From Rubeoparvulum massiliense (lineage in GTDB: Bacteria > Bacillota > Bacilli > Rubeoparvulales > Rubeoparvulaceae), in NCBI RefSeq assembly GCF_001049895.1, contig NZ_CVPE01000006.1, positions 828,503-892,502 on the forward strand: a stretch of DNA of 64,000 nt, read 5' to 3'. A program made the position numbers and the translations under genes. Position 1 is the stretch's first letter, and each line of letters opens with the position of its first letter. This document shows positions 56,607 through 64,000 of the stretch, one piece after another. Under the pieces are notes generated by a model, which was not told where the DNA came from, did no database searches, and was given only the letters and a program-made list of their open reading frames with translations.

Positions 56607-57188
56607 TTATTCTCGAATGACATCTTTATTTTTCACAAGATAATCCACGCCAGAAATAATTGTCATGACTAAAGCGATCCAGAGCATGAGCTGATCGAAG
56701 GGAATACCGATTAAGGAGAAAGGAAAATTATCAAGAATTAGGGCGGATACAGCAACGATCTGGGTAACGGTCTTCACTTTTCCCCATTTACTAGCTGCAA
56801 TTACTTTACCAGTAATCGCTGCCATACCGCGTAGACCTGTAATCGCAAATTCCCTTGCCAAAATCACAATCACCATCCAAGAAGGAACATCGCCTGTCTC
56901 AACTAATGCAATCAATGCCGCAGAGATCAACAGCTTATCTGCAAGGGGATCAAGAAATTTGCCCAAATTGGTCACTTGGTTATGCTTCCGAGCATAGTAG
57001 CCATCCAGTCCATCCGTACTAGAAGCCAGAATGAAAAGTAAGGTTCCAATAATCTGGGTAACAGAAAGTATTATTTCTTGGGTGACTTCAATCTTGCCCC
57101 ATGCAAAGTCAACGAGGATAAAGAGCACAACAAGCGGAATTAACATGATGCGAGTAATTGTAATTCGATTAGCTGTATTCACGCTCAC
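56607..57188 (-). CDS. pgsA: CDP-diacylglycerol-glycerol-3-phosphate 3-phosphatidyltransferase
   Basis: 193 residues, CDP-alcohol phosphotransferase. STDGLDGYYARKHNQVTNLG followed by KFLDPLADK gives the D-G-x2-A-R...G-x3-D-x3-D signature, with several membrane helices. It makes phosphatidylglycerol phosphate in the membrane. Its start overlaps the rimO stop by 4 bp. Confidence 0.94.
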   Translation of the reverse strand: MSVNTANRITITRIMLIPLVVLFILVDFAWGKIEVTQEIILSVTQIIGTLLFILASSTDGLDGYYARKHNQVTNLGKFLDPLADKLLISAALIALVETGDVPSWMVIVILAREFAITGLRGMAAITGKVIAASKWGKVKTVTQIVAVSALILDNFPFSLIGIPFDQLMLWIALVMTIISGVDYLVKNKDVIRE

Positions 57189-58525
57189 ATAGCCTCCCCA
57201 GCTAAGTCATAATCAAAACTGTGAGTAATGCGAACAGGTACGATACTTCCTAGAGGGCCTGAATAGCCACTCACATATACTTCACCATCAATTTCTGGTG
57301 CATCATATGGAGAACGACCAATATAGACATGATTCCGTCCATCATAACGCTCTAATAGTACAGGAAGAGTTCTCCCCACAAGGTGACTGTTCCTCTCACC
57401 CATAATCTCTCGCTGTACTTCCATTAAAATGTTTGCACGACGTTCCTTCACATCCTCAGGAACCTGTCCATCCATCAATGCAGCAGCAGTTCCTTCCTCC
57501 TGTGAGTAAGTAAAGACACCAAGGCGATCAAATTTGAGCTCTTTCACAAATTGGAGTAGTCTCGCAAAGTCTTCCTCTGTCTCACCTGGAAATCCCACAA
57601 TAATTGAGGTACGAATGGCCACATTGGGTATGGATTGACGAATTCGCTCTACTAATTTGCGGATATTACGTTGTCGTCCAGGACGTAACATGGCTTTCAA
57701 GAGGTGATCCTCTGAATGCTGCAGAGGCATGTCAATATAAGGGACTACCTTAGGATTATTGGCAATCTCTTCTATCAGTTCATCTTGAAAATATCCAGGA
57801 TAAGCATAGTGTAGACGAATCCACTCAATCCCCTCTACGTGAGAGACCTCTTGAATCACTTTGTGTAAACAGAACTCGCCATAAAGATCTTTCCCATAGT
57901 AGGTTAAGTCTTGAGCAATCAAGCAAACTTCTTTTACACCTTGAGCAGCTAGCTGCTCTGCTTCTTCCACAATGGAAGGGATGGAACGACTTCGAAATTT
58001 CCCACGTAACTGAGGAATGATACAGAAGGTACATTGATTATTACATCCTTCTGCAATTTTTAGGTAGGCAGTATAAGTGCCCTCTTTCACCGCACGTTGA
58101 CTCACTTGTTCGTATGCAAAAACCGGGTTCCCTACATAGATAGGCTTAGTTCCAGCAAGAGCTTCCTTCACAATACTAACAATGGAAGTAAAATCGCCTG
58201 TCCCTACAATGCCATCGATTTCCGGCATCTCCTTCATGAGCTCTTCCCGATATCGTTGGGTTAGACAACCTGCAACGATGAGAGCTTTTAAGGAACTAGA
58301 AGACTTGTAATCGGCGATCTCTAGGATGGTATTCACCGATTCTTCCTTTGCAGCATCGATAAAAGCACATGTATTCACAATTGCTACATCTGCATCTGCA
58401 GGTGTATCCACCAAGGTCCAATGATTCTTCTCGATCAAATTGGCCATGATATTGGAATCAACCAGGTTTTTTTCACATCCCAACGTTACGATGGCAACTT
58501 TTACTTGTTGTAACGAATTGGTCAT
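57185..58525 (-). CDS. rimO: Ribosomal protein S12 methylthiotransferase RimO
   Basis: 446 residues. The MTTase N-domain is VTLGCEKNLVDSNIM, the radical-SAM site is EGCNNQCTFCIIPQLRG, and the C-terminal TRAM domain is GRTLPVLLERYDGRNHVYIGRSPYDAPEIDG. The GxSPYDAPEIDG-type end distinguishes RimO from MiaB. It methylthiolates an Asp of ribosomal protein S12. Its presence between rodZ and pgsA differs from B. subtilis, which lacks it there. Confidence 0.92.
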   Translation of the reverse strand: MTNSLQQVKVAIVTLGCEKNLVDSNIMANLIEKNHWTLVDTPADADVAIVNTCAFIDAAKEESVNTILEIADYKSSSSLKALIVAGCLTQRYREELMKEMPEIDGIVGTGDFTSIVSIVKEALAGTKPIYVGNPVFAYEQVSQRAVKEGTYTAYLKIAEGCNNQCTFCIIPQLRGKFRSRSIPSIVEEAEQLAAQGVKEVCLIAQDLTYYGKDLYGEFCLHKVIQEVSHVEGIEWIRLHYAYPGYFQDELIEEIANNPKVVPYIDMPLQHSEDHLLKAMLRPGRQRNIRKLVERIRQSIPNVAIRTSIIVGFPGETEEDFARLLQFVKELKFDRLGVFTYSQEEGTAAALMDGQVPEDVKERRANILMEVQREIMGERNSHLVGRTLPVLLERYDGRNHVYIGRSPYDAPEIDGEVYVSGYSGPLGSIVPVRITHSFDYDLAGEAM

Positions 58526-58642
58526 GTTTGTCCTCCATTTACCTAAAGCTTAATTGTTTCACGTCCTAAAGTATAGTATACCAAGCGTATTATAGCAAAT
58601 CATTTGCACCGTAAACTACCCTATCTTCTTGATGTTTATAAT

Positions 58643-58677
58643 AAAAAAAGCCATGTCCTGCGATGATGACATGGCCT
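58643..58677 (-). terminator. Intrinsic terminator of rodZ
   Basis: GCCATGTC (58650-58657) pairs with GACATGGC (58668-58675), followed on the minus strand by TTTTTTTAT. Confidence 0.85.
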
Positions 58678-58683
58678 TCTTAT

Positions 58684-59556
58684 CTATTGTTTGGAGTTCT
58701 CTTCATCAGGTACAAGCTGAAAATGCCAGTACGTGAGATTAATAGGCATGGCTGATGTATCAATGGTCACACCATTTACGGTTAACTCAATCTCTTTGGC
58801 ATTACCCAGATGGAAATATGCGGGGCTTCCTTGAGGAAAGTCAAATGTGTAGCTCTGATTTTGCTTTGCGGTGAAGCTATCCTCAACAGATTTTCCATTC
58901 TTTCCTTCCTTGATTGCCATCCATACATCTCGGAGTGTTGGTTTCAATACCACTTGGATCTGATCCGCTCCATGAACCTCATAATAATAATTCTTATCCT
59001 CTTGCTTAGCCAATTGAACCGTTACAGGTAGGGGCTCTTCCTTTACGACCTCTTCGTTTTTTGGGGCACTTGTTTCTTTTGGATCATCTTTTGTATAGTT
59101 TTGATAGGACATGGAGCTCGGATTCGTTTGTTCCGATGTTACCGTTGATTCCTTTTGATTTTTATTCAATTGCCCGAGGTCATCGGCATAATAGTAAATC
59201 ACGCTGCCGACGATCACAAAGAAGAGAATCACTAGAAATCTAGGGATCCATTTGCCATCAATGGAGGATAACCAAGACTTTTTTGGTGGCGTAACATACT
59301 CAAAATCCTGCGGCTCATCATGGATATCTAATTCTTGAGCATACTCTTGAAATAATGGAGTGATCGGCAAACCCAATACCTCAGCGTAGCTTTTCACAAA
59401 AGCCCGTATGTAAAATTTACCAGGTAATACTTCGTATCTTCCTTCTTCAATGGCTTGAAGATAGCGTTTTTGAATTTTGGTCTTCTCTTGGATATCATCC
59501 AAGGTAAGCCCTTGTTCAAAACGTGCTTGTTGTAAGATATGGCCTAATTCAGACAA
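58684..59556 (-). CDS. rodZ: RodZ-like helix-turn-helix membrane protein (YmfM)
   Basis: 290 residues. The N-terminal HTH (LGHILQQARFEQGLTLDDIQEKTKIQKRYLQAIEEGRYEVLPG) is followed by a single membrane segment near residue 110 (FLVILFFVIVGSVIYYYA), a Ser/Lys/Glu linker and a C-terminal beta domain (VVLKPTLRDVWMAI, AYFHLGNAKEIELTVNGV). RodZ links MreB to the cell-wall elongation machinery. It lies downstream of ymfK. Confidence 0.88.
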   Translation of the reverse strand: MSELGHILQQARFEQGLTLDDIQEKTKIQKRYLQAIEEGRYEVLPGKFYIRAFVKSYAEVLGLPITPLFQEYAQELDIHDEPQDFEYVTPPKKSWLSSIDGKWIPRFLVILFFVIVGSVIYYYADDLGQLNKNQKESTVTSEQTNPSSMSYQNYTKDDPKETSAPKNEEVVKEEPLPVTVQLAKQEDKNYYYEVHGADQIQVVLKPTLRDVWMAIKEGKNGKSVEDSFTAKQNQSYTFDFPQGSPAYFHLGNAKEIELTVNGVTIDTSAMPINLTYWHFQLVPDEENSKQ

Positions 59557-59570
59557 AATTCACTCCCTCC

Positions 59571-60335
59571 TTAACTGAGCTCATATGAAGAAATGCCTTC
59601 TTTAACATGGTGATAATCAATGGTTTCATCAGGATGGTTACGCAACTCGATAACGTACGAAAAATCCTTCAGGGAATACTCTGTACGTTGGACAAAGATA
59701 TCCGGATGCTCAACTACGATGGGTGCTGGCAAATTCATCACCTGCCGCATCAATTGGTGGTGTTCTTCACCTGCACGCATGGTGGAAACAACACCATCAA
59801 TCATGTAGACATGATTCGGCCTAAGCTCTTCTTCTAATAAATCAACCCGGATGGTTTGTCGAATGAGGGTAGAAGAGATTAGAATCCAGCGCTTATTCGC
59901 TGCAACGCTGGCAGCGATCATCGATTCTGTTTTCCCGACACGAGGCATTCCCCGTATTCCAATGAGTAAATTCTCCTCGCTTTGTAAAAGCTCTGCCATA
60001 AAATCAATGAGGAGTCCGATTTCATCTCGGGTAAAGCGAATCACCTTTGCATCTATTCCATCTTTTTCCACAAAAGTTCCGTGGCGGATCGCTAAACGAT
60101 CGAACAGTGAAACTGGATGTAAAGCGGTGACAGTAATGGTGGGCATATGATGTAACACTTCTGCAAGACGGTTCATCTGGTCTTCATCATTACATTCTAA
60201 AAGGAAGGCGCGTTTCTCATCACTAACGCCATTGATGGTACGAATGTTAATGGAGAGCATTCCTAGTAACGTTGTAATATCTCCCAATAAGCCCGGCCGA
60301 TTCTTTGTTATGGAATATTCCAAATACCATTCCAT
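59571..60335 (-). CDS. ymfK: YmfK-like DUF3388 protein with ACT domain and P-loop
   Basis: 254 residues. An N-terminal ACT-type domain (YSITKNRPGLLGDITTLLGMLSINIRTING) is followed by a domain with IGIRGMPRVGKTES, a Walker A-like loop. DUF3388 proteins of this kind lie between ymfJ and ymfM in many Bacillales; function unknown. The start ATG 60335 is favoured by the spacing from AAGGAG (9 nt). Confidence 0.8.
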   Translation of the reverse strand: MEWYLEYSITKNRPGLLGDITTLLGMLSINIRTINGVSDEKRAFLLECNDEDQMNRLAEVLHHMPTITVTALHPVSLFDRLAIRHGTFVEKDGIDAKVIRFTRDEIGLLIDFMAELLQSEENLLIGIRGMPRVGKTESMIAASVAANKRWILISSTLIRQTIRVDLLEEELRPNHVYMIDGVVSTMRAGEEHHQLMRQVMNLPAPIVVEHPDIFVQRTEYSLKDFSYVIELRNHPDETIDYHHVKEGISSYELS

Positions 60336-60483
60336 CCCCATTCGCTCCTTACATGGCAATTACCGACCGAAAATGTACACAATGACTAAGGATTATTATT
60401 CGTGATGCGATTCCCAAAATCCTTTCTAGTACCAAAATTCTACAACATTTTTCATCAAATGTTAACATTCATTTTGCAAATAG

Positions 60484-60512
60484 AAAAGAAGTCCTCCCGT
60501 GATTGGAAGGAC
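60484..60512 (-). terminator. Intrinsic terminator of ymfJ
   Basis: GTCCTTCC and GGGAGGAC pair (one mismatch) on the minus strand, then TTCTTTTC. Confidence 0.65.
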
Positions 60513-60525
60513 CTATTGGGCATAG

Positions 60526-60777
60526 TTAACGATCGTGGCTAACGTACTTTACCATCAAATTGGCTAAAACCCGTTGTTCATCCTCATCGCCAGCGTCCCA
60601 TAGTTCCTTAAGCAGACGCTCCTCGCCATTCTTAGGATCAACTTGCTCAGCCAAATAATCGCCAATATGATAAGCTGCATTGCTCATAATATCGCTATCC
60701 ATGCCTGACTTTTCTGCTTGTTCGACACGTTCTGACAAAAATTGCTTCCAGCGATCAAACGATTCTAACACTGACAT
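60526..60777 (-). CDS. ymfJ: YmfJ-like DUF3243 protein
   Basis: 83 residues: ESFDRWKQFLSERVEQAEKSGMD, AYHIGDYLAEQVDPKNGEERLLKELW and LANLMVKYV, the DUF3243 pattern. A small helical cytoplasmic protein of unknown role. It keeps the ymfI-ymfJ-ymfK order. Confidence 0.85.
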   Translation of the reverse strand: MSVLESFDRWKQFLSERVEQAEKSGMDSDIMSNAAYHIGDYLAEQVDPKNGEERLLKELWDAGDEDEQRVLANLMVKYVSHDR

Positions 60778-60846
60778 TCATCTTTTCCTCCTTACTGAGC
60801 TAAGATCACTTTTACTATCTCTCAGTTGAAGGATTTCTATTCATAA

Positions 60847-61578
60847 TTATGGTGTAAGCCACCCGCCATTGATATGAAGCACTTGTCCTGTGATATAGGC
60901 AGATTCTTTTTGCATTAGATAGCAGATGAGGGAGGCAACCTCATTTGCTTTGCCAAGGCGTCGAGCTGGTATCTCCTCGGAAATCGTCGTCAGTTCTTCA
61001 TGACTGAAGCGTTGCATCATCTTCGTCTCAATGGCACCTGGTGCTACAGCATTCACTGTAACTCCACTGGATGTCACCTCTTTCCCAAGGGCTCTAACTA
61101 ACCCATTCATTCCGGATTTTACCGCAGAATATGCAGCCTCATATGCAGCACCTTCCGTTCCCCAAATGGAGGATAGATAGATGATACGCCCAAATTGCTG
61201 CTGAATCATCCAAGGGAGAAGAGATTGAATCAACATGAATGGTGCTGTTAAATGGAGCATTAATAGCTCATCCCATTCTTCCATGGAGAGATCCTGTAGC
61301 ATTCCATACTGATCCTTCCCAGCAGCATAGACCAGTCCTACTGGATGAGGGAGCTTCACTGCTTCTGCTAAATTTAGCACACTGGCCTTCACTGTCAGAT
61401 CTGCTTGATGAAGGAGCACTTGAACACCCATATCTCTACAACGTGCTGCAATCCGTTCTACAGCCTCTTTATTCTGATGATATTGAAGATGAAGATGATA
61501 ACCATTCTGAGCTAACCGTAATGCTGTAGCAGCTCCAATTCCTCCACTTGCTCCTGTGACTAAGACCCATTCTTCCAT
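60847..61578 (-). CDS. ymfI: SDR-family reductase YmfI (elongation factor P 5-aminopentanone reductase type)
   Basis: 243 residues, short-chain dehydrogenase. VTGASGGIGAATALRLA (NAD(P) loop), a YAAGK motif and SSIWGTEGAAYEAAYSAVKSG (Ser-Tyr-Lys) are present. By position next to ymfJ-ymfK it corresponds to B. subtilis YmfI, which reduces the 5-aminopentanone on EF-P. The family is otherwise FabG-like, so assignment rests on gene order. The start ATG 61578 follows GGAGG by 8 nt. Confidence 0.82.
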   Translation of the reverse strand: MEEWVLVTGASGGIGAATALRLAQNGYHLHLQYHQNKEAVERIAARCRDMGVQVLLHQADLTVKASVLNLAEAVKLPHPVGLVYAAGKDQYGMLQDLSMEEWDELLMLHLTAPFMLIQSLLPWMIQQQFGRIIYLSSIWGTEGAAYEAAYSAVKSGMNGLVRALGKEVTSSGVTVNAVAPGAIETKMMQRFSHEELTTISEEIPARRLGKANEVASLICYLMQKESAYITGQVLHINGGWLTP

Positions 61579-61648
61579 CAACCCTTCCTCCTTCTGTTTT
61601 TACACTCTAAATCAGCAGTTCCATAAAGTAAAACTGCTTAATGATCTG

Positions 61649-61682
61649 AAAAAAGTCAATGGCTGCTGCCAATGACTTTTTT
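61649..61682. terminator. Intrinsic terminator
   Basis: GAAAAAAGTCA pairs with TGACTTTTTTC around a CAGCAGCC-type loop. It ends the permease operon upstream of ymfI. Confidence 0.8.
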
Positions 61683-61706
61683 CAGATTCATTTTGCTTGT
61701 AAAGCA

Positions 61707-62678
61707 TCATTGTCCCTTAATATAGGGTTGACCATCTGCTGCTGGTGCTTCTGCTTTTCCAACAAAGCCAGCCAATACCAGAATGGTTAAGATATATGGG
61801 AACATGTAGACGAAGTCTGTAGGAATATATTGCGTCCAGCCATAAATCTGTAGAATGGAGTTGAGACCTTGTGCAATTCCGAAGAAGAGCGCTGCCCACA
61901 TGGCACCTACAGGATGCCACTTTCCAAAGATCATCGCTGCCAATGCAATAAACCCTTGACCAGATACCGTATTATGAGCAAAGTTTCCTGAAGTAGTTAA
62001 GGTGATGGTAGCCCCACCTAAAGCAGCGAGCGCACCGCTGAACATCACAGCAATATAACGCATCCGAGACACATTGATCCCTAATGTATCAGCAGCGGCA
62101 GGATGCTCACCTACAGAACGTAAACGTAAGCCAAATGGTGTTTTATAGAGTAAATACCAGGCAAGAAAAACAATAACAAATGCGATGATACTGGTTGGGT
62201 AGAGGATGAAGAATGCCTTCCCAATATAAGGAATATCAGATAGAAGTGGAATCTCTACCTTACTAAAAACAGTACTTAACGTTTTTGTTTGCTTGGACCC
62301 ACCAAAAAACTGCATAACCATGAAGATGGAGAAACCAAGGGCTAAGAAATTGATAGCCACACCACTTACCACCTGATCAGCATTAAAGGTAACGGAAGCA
62401 ACGGCATGCAATAGTGAGAAAAGTATTCCCAGCAATACAGCGGCCAATAAGCCAATCCATGGTGAGTATGCTGCACCCCCCGTGGCATCAGCAACGAAAT
62501 AGGTGACAACAGCGCTCGAAAATGCACCAATGACCATTAACCCTTCCAAACCAATGTTAACCACACCTGACCTTTCAGAGAAAACACCGCCAAGGGCTGC
62601 AAAGATGAGGGCTGTGGAAAAAACAATGGTACTCTGTATTAAGCTGGATAGATCGGATAACCACTGAATATCACTCAC
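61707..62678 (-). CDS. ABC transporter permease, NupQ/YufQ-like (nucleoside uptake)
   Basis: About 323 residues with some nine hydrophobic segments of the BPD_transp_2 family. LGGVFSERSGVVNIGLEGLMVIGAF, VSGVAINFLALG and RSVGEHPAAADTLGINVSRMRY are family signatures. Its start (GTG 62678) overlaps the stop of the first permease. Together with NupP- and NupO-like partners it forms a purine nucleoside (guanosine-type) importer. Confidence 0.86.
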   Translation of the reverse strand: MSDIQWLSDLSSLIQSTIVFSTALIFAALGGVFSERSGVVNIGLEGLMVIGAFSSAVVTYFVADATGGAAYSPWIGLLAAVLLGILFSLLHAVASVTFNADQVVSGVAINFLALGFSIFMVMQFFGGSKQTKTLSTVFSKVEIPLLSDIPYIGKAFFILYPTSIIAFVIVFLAWYLLYKTPFGLRLRSVGEHPAAADTLGINVSRMRYIAVMFSGALAALGGATITLTTSGNFAHNTVSGQGFIALAAMIFGKWHPVGAMWAALFFGIAQGLNSILQIYGWTQYIPTDFVYMFPYILTILVLAGFVGKAEAPAADGQPYIKGQ

Positions 62679-63798
62679 CTGTAACACCACCTTCACCAAG
62701 GTCACCCTGCTTCTTACCTTTTAGCTTCTTAAATGGCATACTCAAGGCCTTGATCACTGCCTTCACCATTGGTGATGCAGCAACGAAGAAGATGACGGAA
62801 GCAATAATGATTTTGATCATTTCCGGTGGAATTTTAGCCACCGCATCCATGGTATTGGCACCATATTTTAAGGCACCAAAGAGCATCGCTGCTAAAACCA
62901 CACCAATCGGTCCATTGGTTCCAATCAACGCCACAGCGATTCCATCAAATCCAAAGCCAGGTAGACCGGCATTCAATGCCCAATATCCATAAACACCAAG
63001 GGCTTCACTGGCACCACCTAGTCCAGCGATGAATCCAGAAATGACCATCGCTTTGACGATATTGGCTTTCACATTCATCCCAGCATATTCTGCTGCATCA
63101 GGGTTGAATCCTACTGCCCGTAATTCATACCCTGTTCTGGTCTTCCAGAGAATTAGATAGAAGACAAATGCCATGAGAAGAGCAACAAAAATACCCGTAT
63201 GTAAGCGAGCTCCTTCAAAAGTATCGCGTAACCAATCATTATAGAGGAGTGCAGAATCTTGAACACGCTCGGATCGCTCAGATGGTCCTTTTAAATAATA
63301 ACGGATCCAGTAGTTCGTAAAATAAAGGGCAATCCAATTCATCATAATGGTAGTAATAACCTCATGAACACCACGCCATGCCTTTAACAAACCGGGGATG
63401 ATGCCCCAGATTGCACCGAAGATTCCACCCATTAATACTGCTAAAGGTGCATGGATATACATGGGCAATCCATCTAAGGTGATCCCAATCCAGACAGCGC
63501 CCAGTGCACCTACCACAAATTGACCTTCCACACCGATATTAAAAAGGCCTGTTCGGAAGGCAAATGCCACGGCAAGACCTGTAAAGATCAAAGGTGTGAT
63601 GGCACGCAATGATTCACCCACATTATAGATATTACCAAACACCCCATCTAACAATGCACTATAGGCACGGATGGGATTATAACCTGCCAAAAGCATAATG
63701 ATTGCACCAAAGACAAGACCCATAATGATGGCGAAGATAGGGATGAGAACATTATCAGAGACAAACTTCCGATAGAGAAATGAAGTAACCCGATTCAT
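62671..63798 (-). CDS. ABC transporter permease, NupP/YufP-like
   Basis: 375 residues, BPD_transp_2 family. TGLAVAFAFRTGLFNIGVEGQFVVGALGAVW, HEVITTIMMNWIALY and LRAVGFNPDAAEYAGMNVKANI are conserved. The C-terminal tail (KKLKGKKQGDLGEGG) is basic and soluble. It overlaps both neighbours by a few bases, so the three are one operon. Confidence 0.86.
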   Translation of the reverse strand: MNRVTSFLYRKFVSDNVLIPIFAIIMGLVFGAIIMLLAGYNPIRAYSALLDGVFGNIYNVGESLRAITPLIFTGLAVAFAFRTGLFNIGVEGQFVVGALGAVWIGITLDGLPMYIHAPLAVLMGGIFGAIWGIIPGLLKAWRGVHEVITTIMMNWIALYFTNYWIRYYLKGPSERSERVQDSALLYNDWLRDTFEGARLHTGIFVALLMAFVFYLILWKTRTGYELRAVGFNPDAAEYAGMNVKANIVKAMVISGFIAGLGGASEALGVYGYWALNAGLPGFGFDGIAVALIGTNGPIGVVLAAMLFGALKYGANTMDAVAKIPPEMIKIIIASVIFFVAASPMVKAVIKALSMPFKKLKGKKQGDLGEGGVTGE

Positions 63799-64000
63799 TA
63801 TGAAGCATCCCCCTTCCGTTCCACTGTTCCACCAGCCATCATCAGTCCTAGTTCTTCTTGCGTCGTCTCTTTCGGGTCAACGATCCCTACGATCTTTCCT
63901 TCAAATATTACGGCGATACGGTCTGATAAGTTGAAGATCTCGTCCAATTCAAGAGAGAGTAACAATACAGCTTTTCCATGATCACGTTGTTCAACGAGTC
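63798..64000 (-). CDS. ABC transporter ATP-binding protein, NupO/YufO-like (3' end only)
   Basis: The window holds the last 66 or so codons: VEQRDHGKAVLLLSLELDEIFNLSDRIAVIFEGKIVGIVDP, the H-loop/D-loop-side end of an ATPase of the double-cassette sugar/nucleoside type (ordinarily about 510 residues). The stop overlaps the NupP-like start (TAATG). The rest lies beyond the window. Confidence 0.8.
   Translation of the reverse strand, partial: LVEQRDHGKAVLLLSLELDEIFNLSDRIAVIFEGKIVGIVDPKETTQEELGLMMAGGTVERKGDAS

Overview
The window looks like a chromosomal segment of an endospore-forming, low-to-mid GC Bacillota of the order Bacillales. It carries cotE, spoVS, the cotJ genes and hemAT. The block hfq-miaA-mutL-mutS-(amidoligase)-cotE-ricA-miaB-kbl-tdh ... 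spoVS-ymdB-rny ... recA-cinA-pgsA-rodZ-ymfK-ymfJ-ymfI-(nupQ/P/O-like permeases) follows the Bacillus subtilis gene order closely. No rRNA, tRNA or CRISPR array was seen. Species cannot be named from the sequence alone.

Region by region. 1-8.5 kb: a thioredoxin/peroxiredoxin-like lipoprotein gene with an in-frame UGA at a UxxC position and a hairpin just downstream (candidate selenoprotein), then PAP2 phosphatase, UbiD-type decarboxylase, DUF1450, RNA cyclic phosphodiesterase, PepF, a HAD protein, a VOC protein and a DUF4397 protein. 8.5-12.1 kb: SLH-anchored 5'-nucleotidase and AzlCD. 12.1-17.8 kb: a spore-surface island. It has two proteins on the minus strand resembling endospore-appendage (DUF3992/Ena) subunits. 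Divergent from them are a collagen-like protein, a beta-propeller protein and a small protein that share one SPOCS-like C-terminal domain, followed by cotJB-cotJC-cotJA. 17.8-34.8 kb: PsiE-like protein, HemAT, then the conserved hfq-to-mnmM block read on the minus strand. 34.9-37.4 kb: helD.

37.4-45.6 kb: one 8,174-bp transposon-like insertion. It has 23-bp ISL3-type terminal inverted repeats (one mismatch) and a perfect 8-bp target duplication (AAAATAAA). Inside are an intact DUF772/DDE transposase, a broken IS3 element, an exported Amidase_6 protein with a small membrane-anchored partner, an ECF sigma factor, the wreck of an anti-sigma/subtilisin fusion, and an ISL3 transposase with four in-frame stops and no frameshift. 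The element landed in the U-tract of a terminator that once served both helD and the convergent korB gene.

45.6-64 kb: korBA (2-oxoacid:ferredoxin oxidoreductase), spoVS, ymdB, rny, recX, recA (with a LexA-type box and a sigma-A promoter), a DEAD-box helicase, cinA, pgsA, rimO, rodZ, ymfK, ymfJ, ymfI and the start of a nucleoside ABC transporter cut by the window edge.

The two most unusual things are the candidate selenoprotein at 229-723 and the Ena-like/collagen-like/SPOCS spore-surface island at 12.1-16.4 kb. All function calls come from reading motifs by eye; no database search was run.
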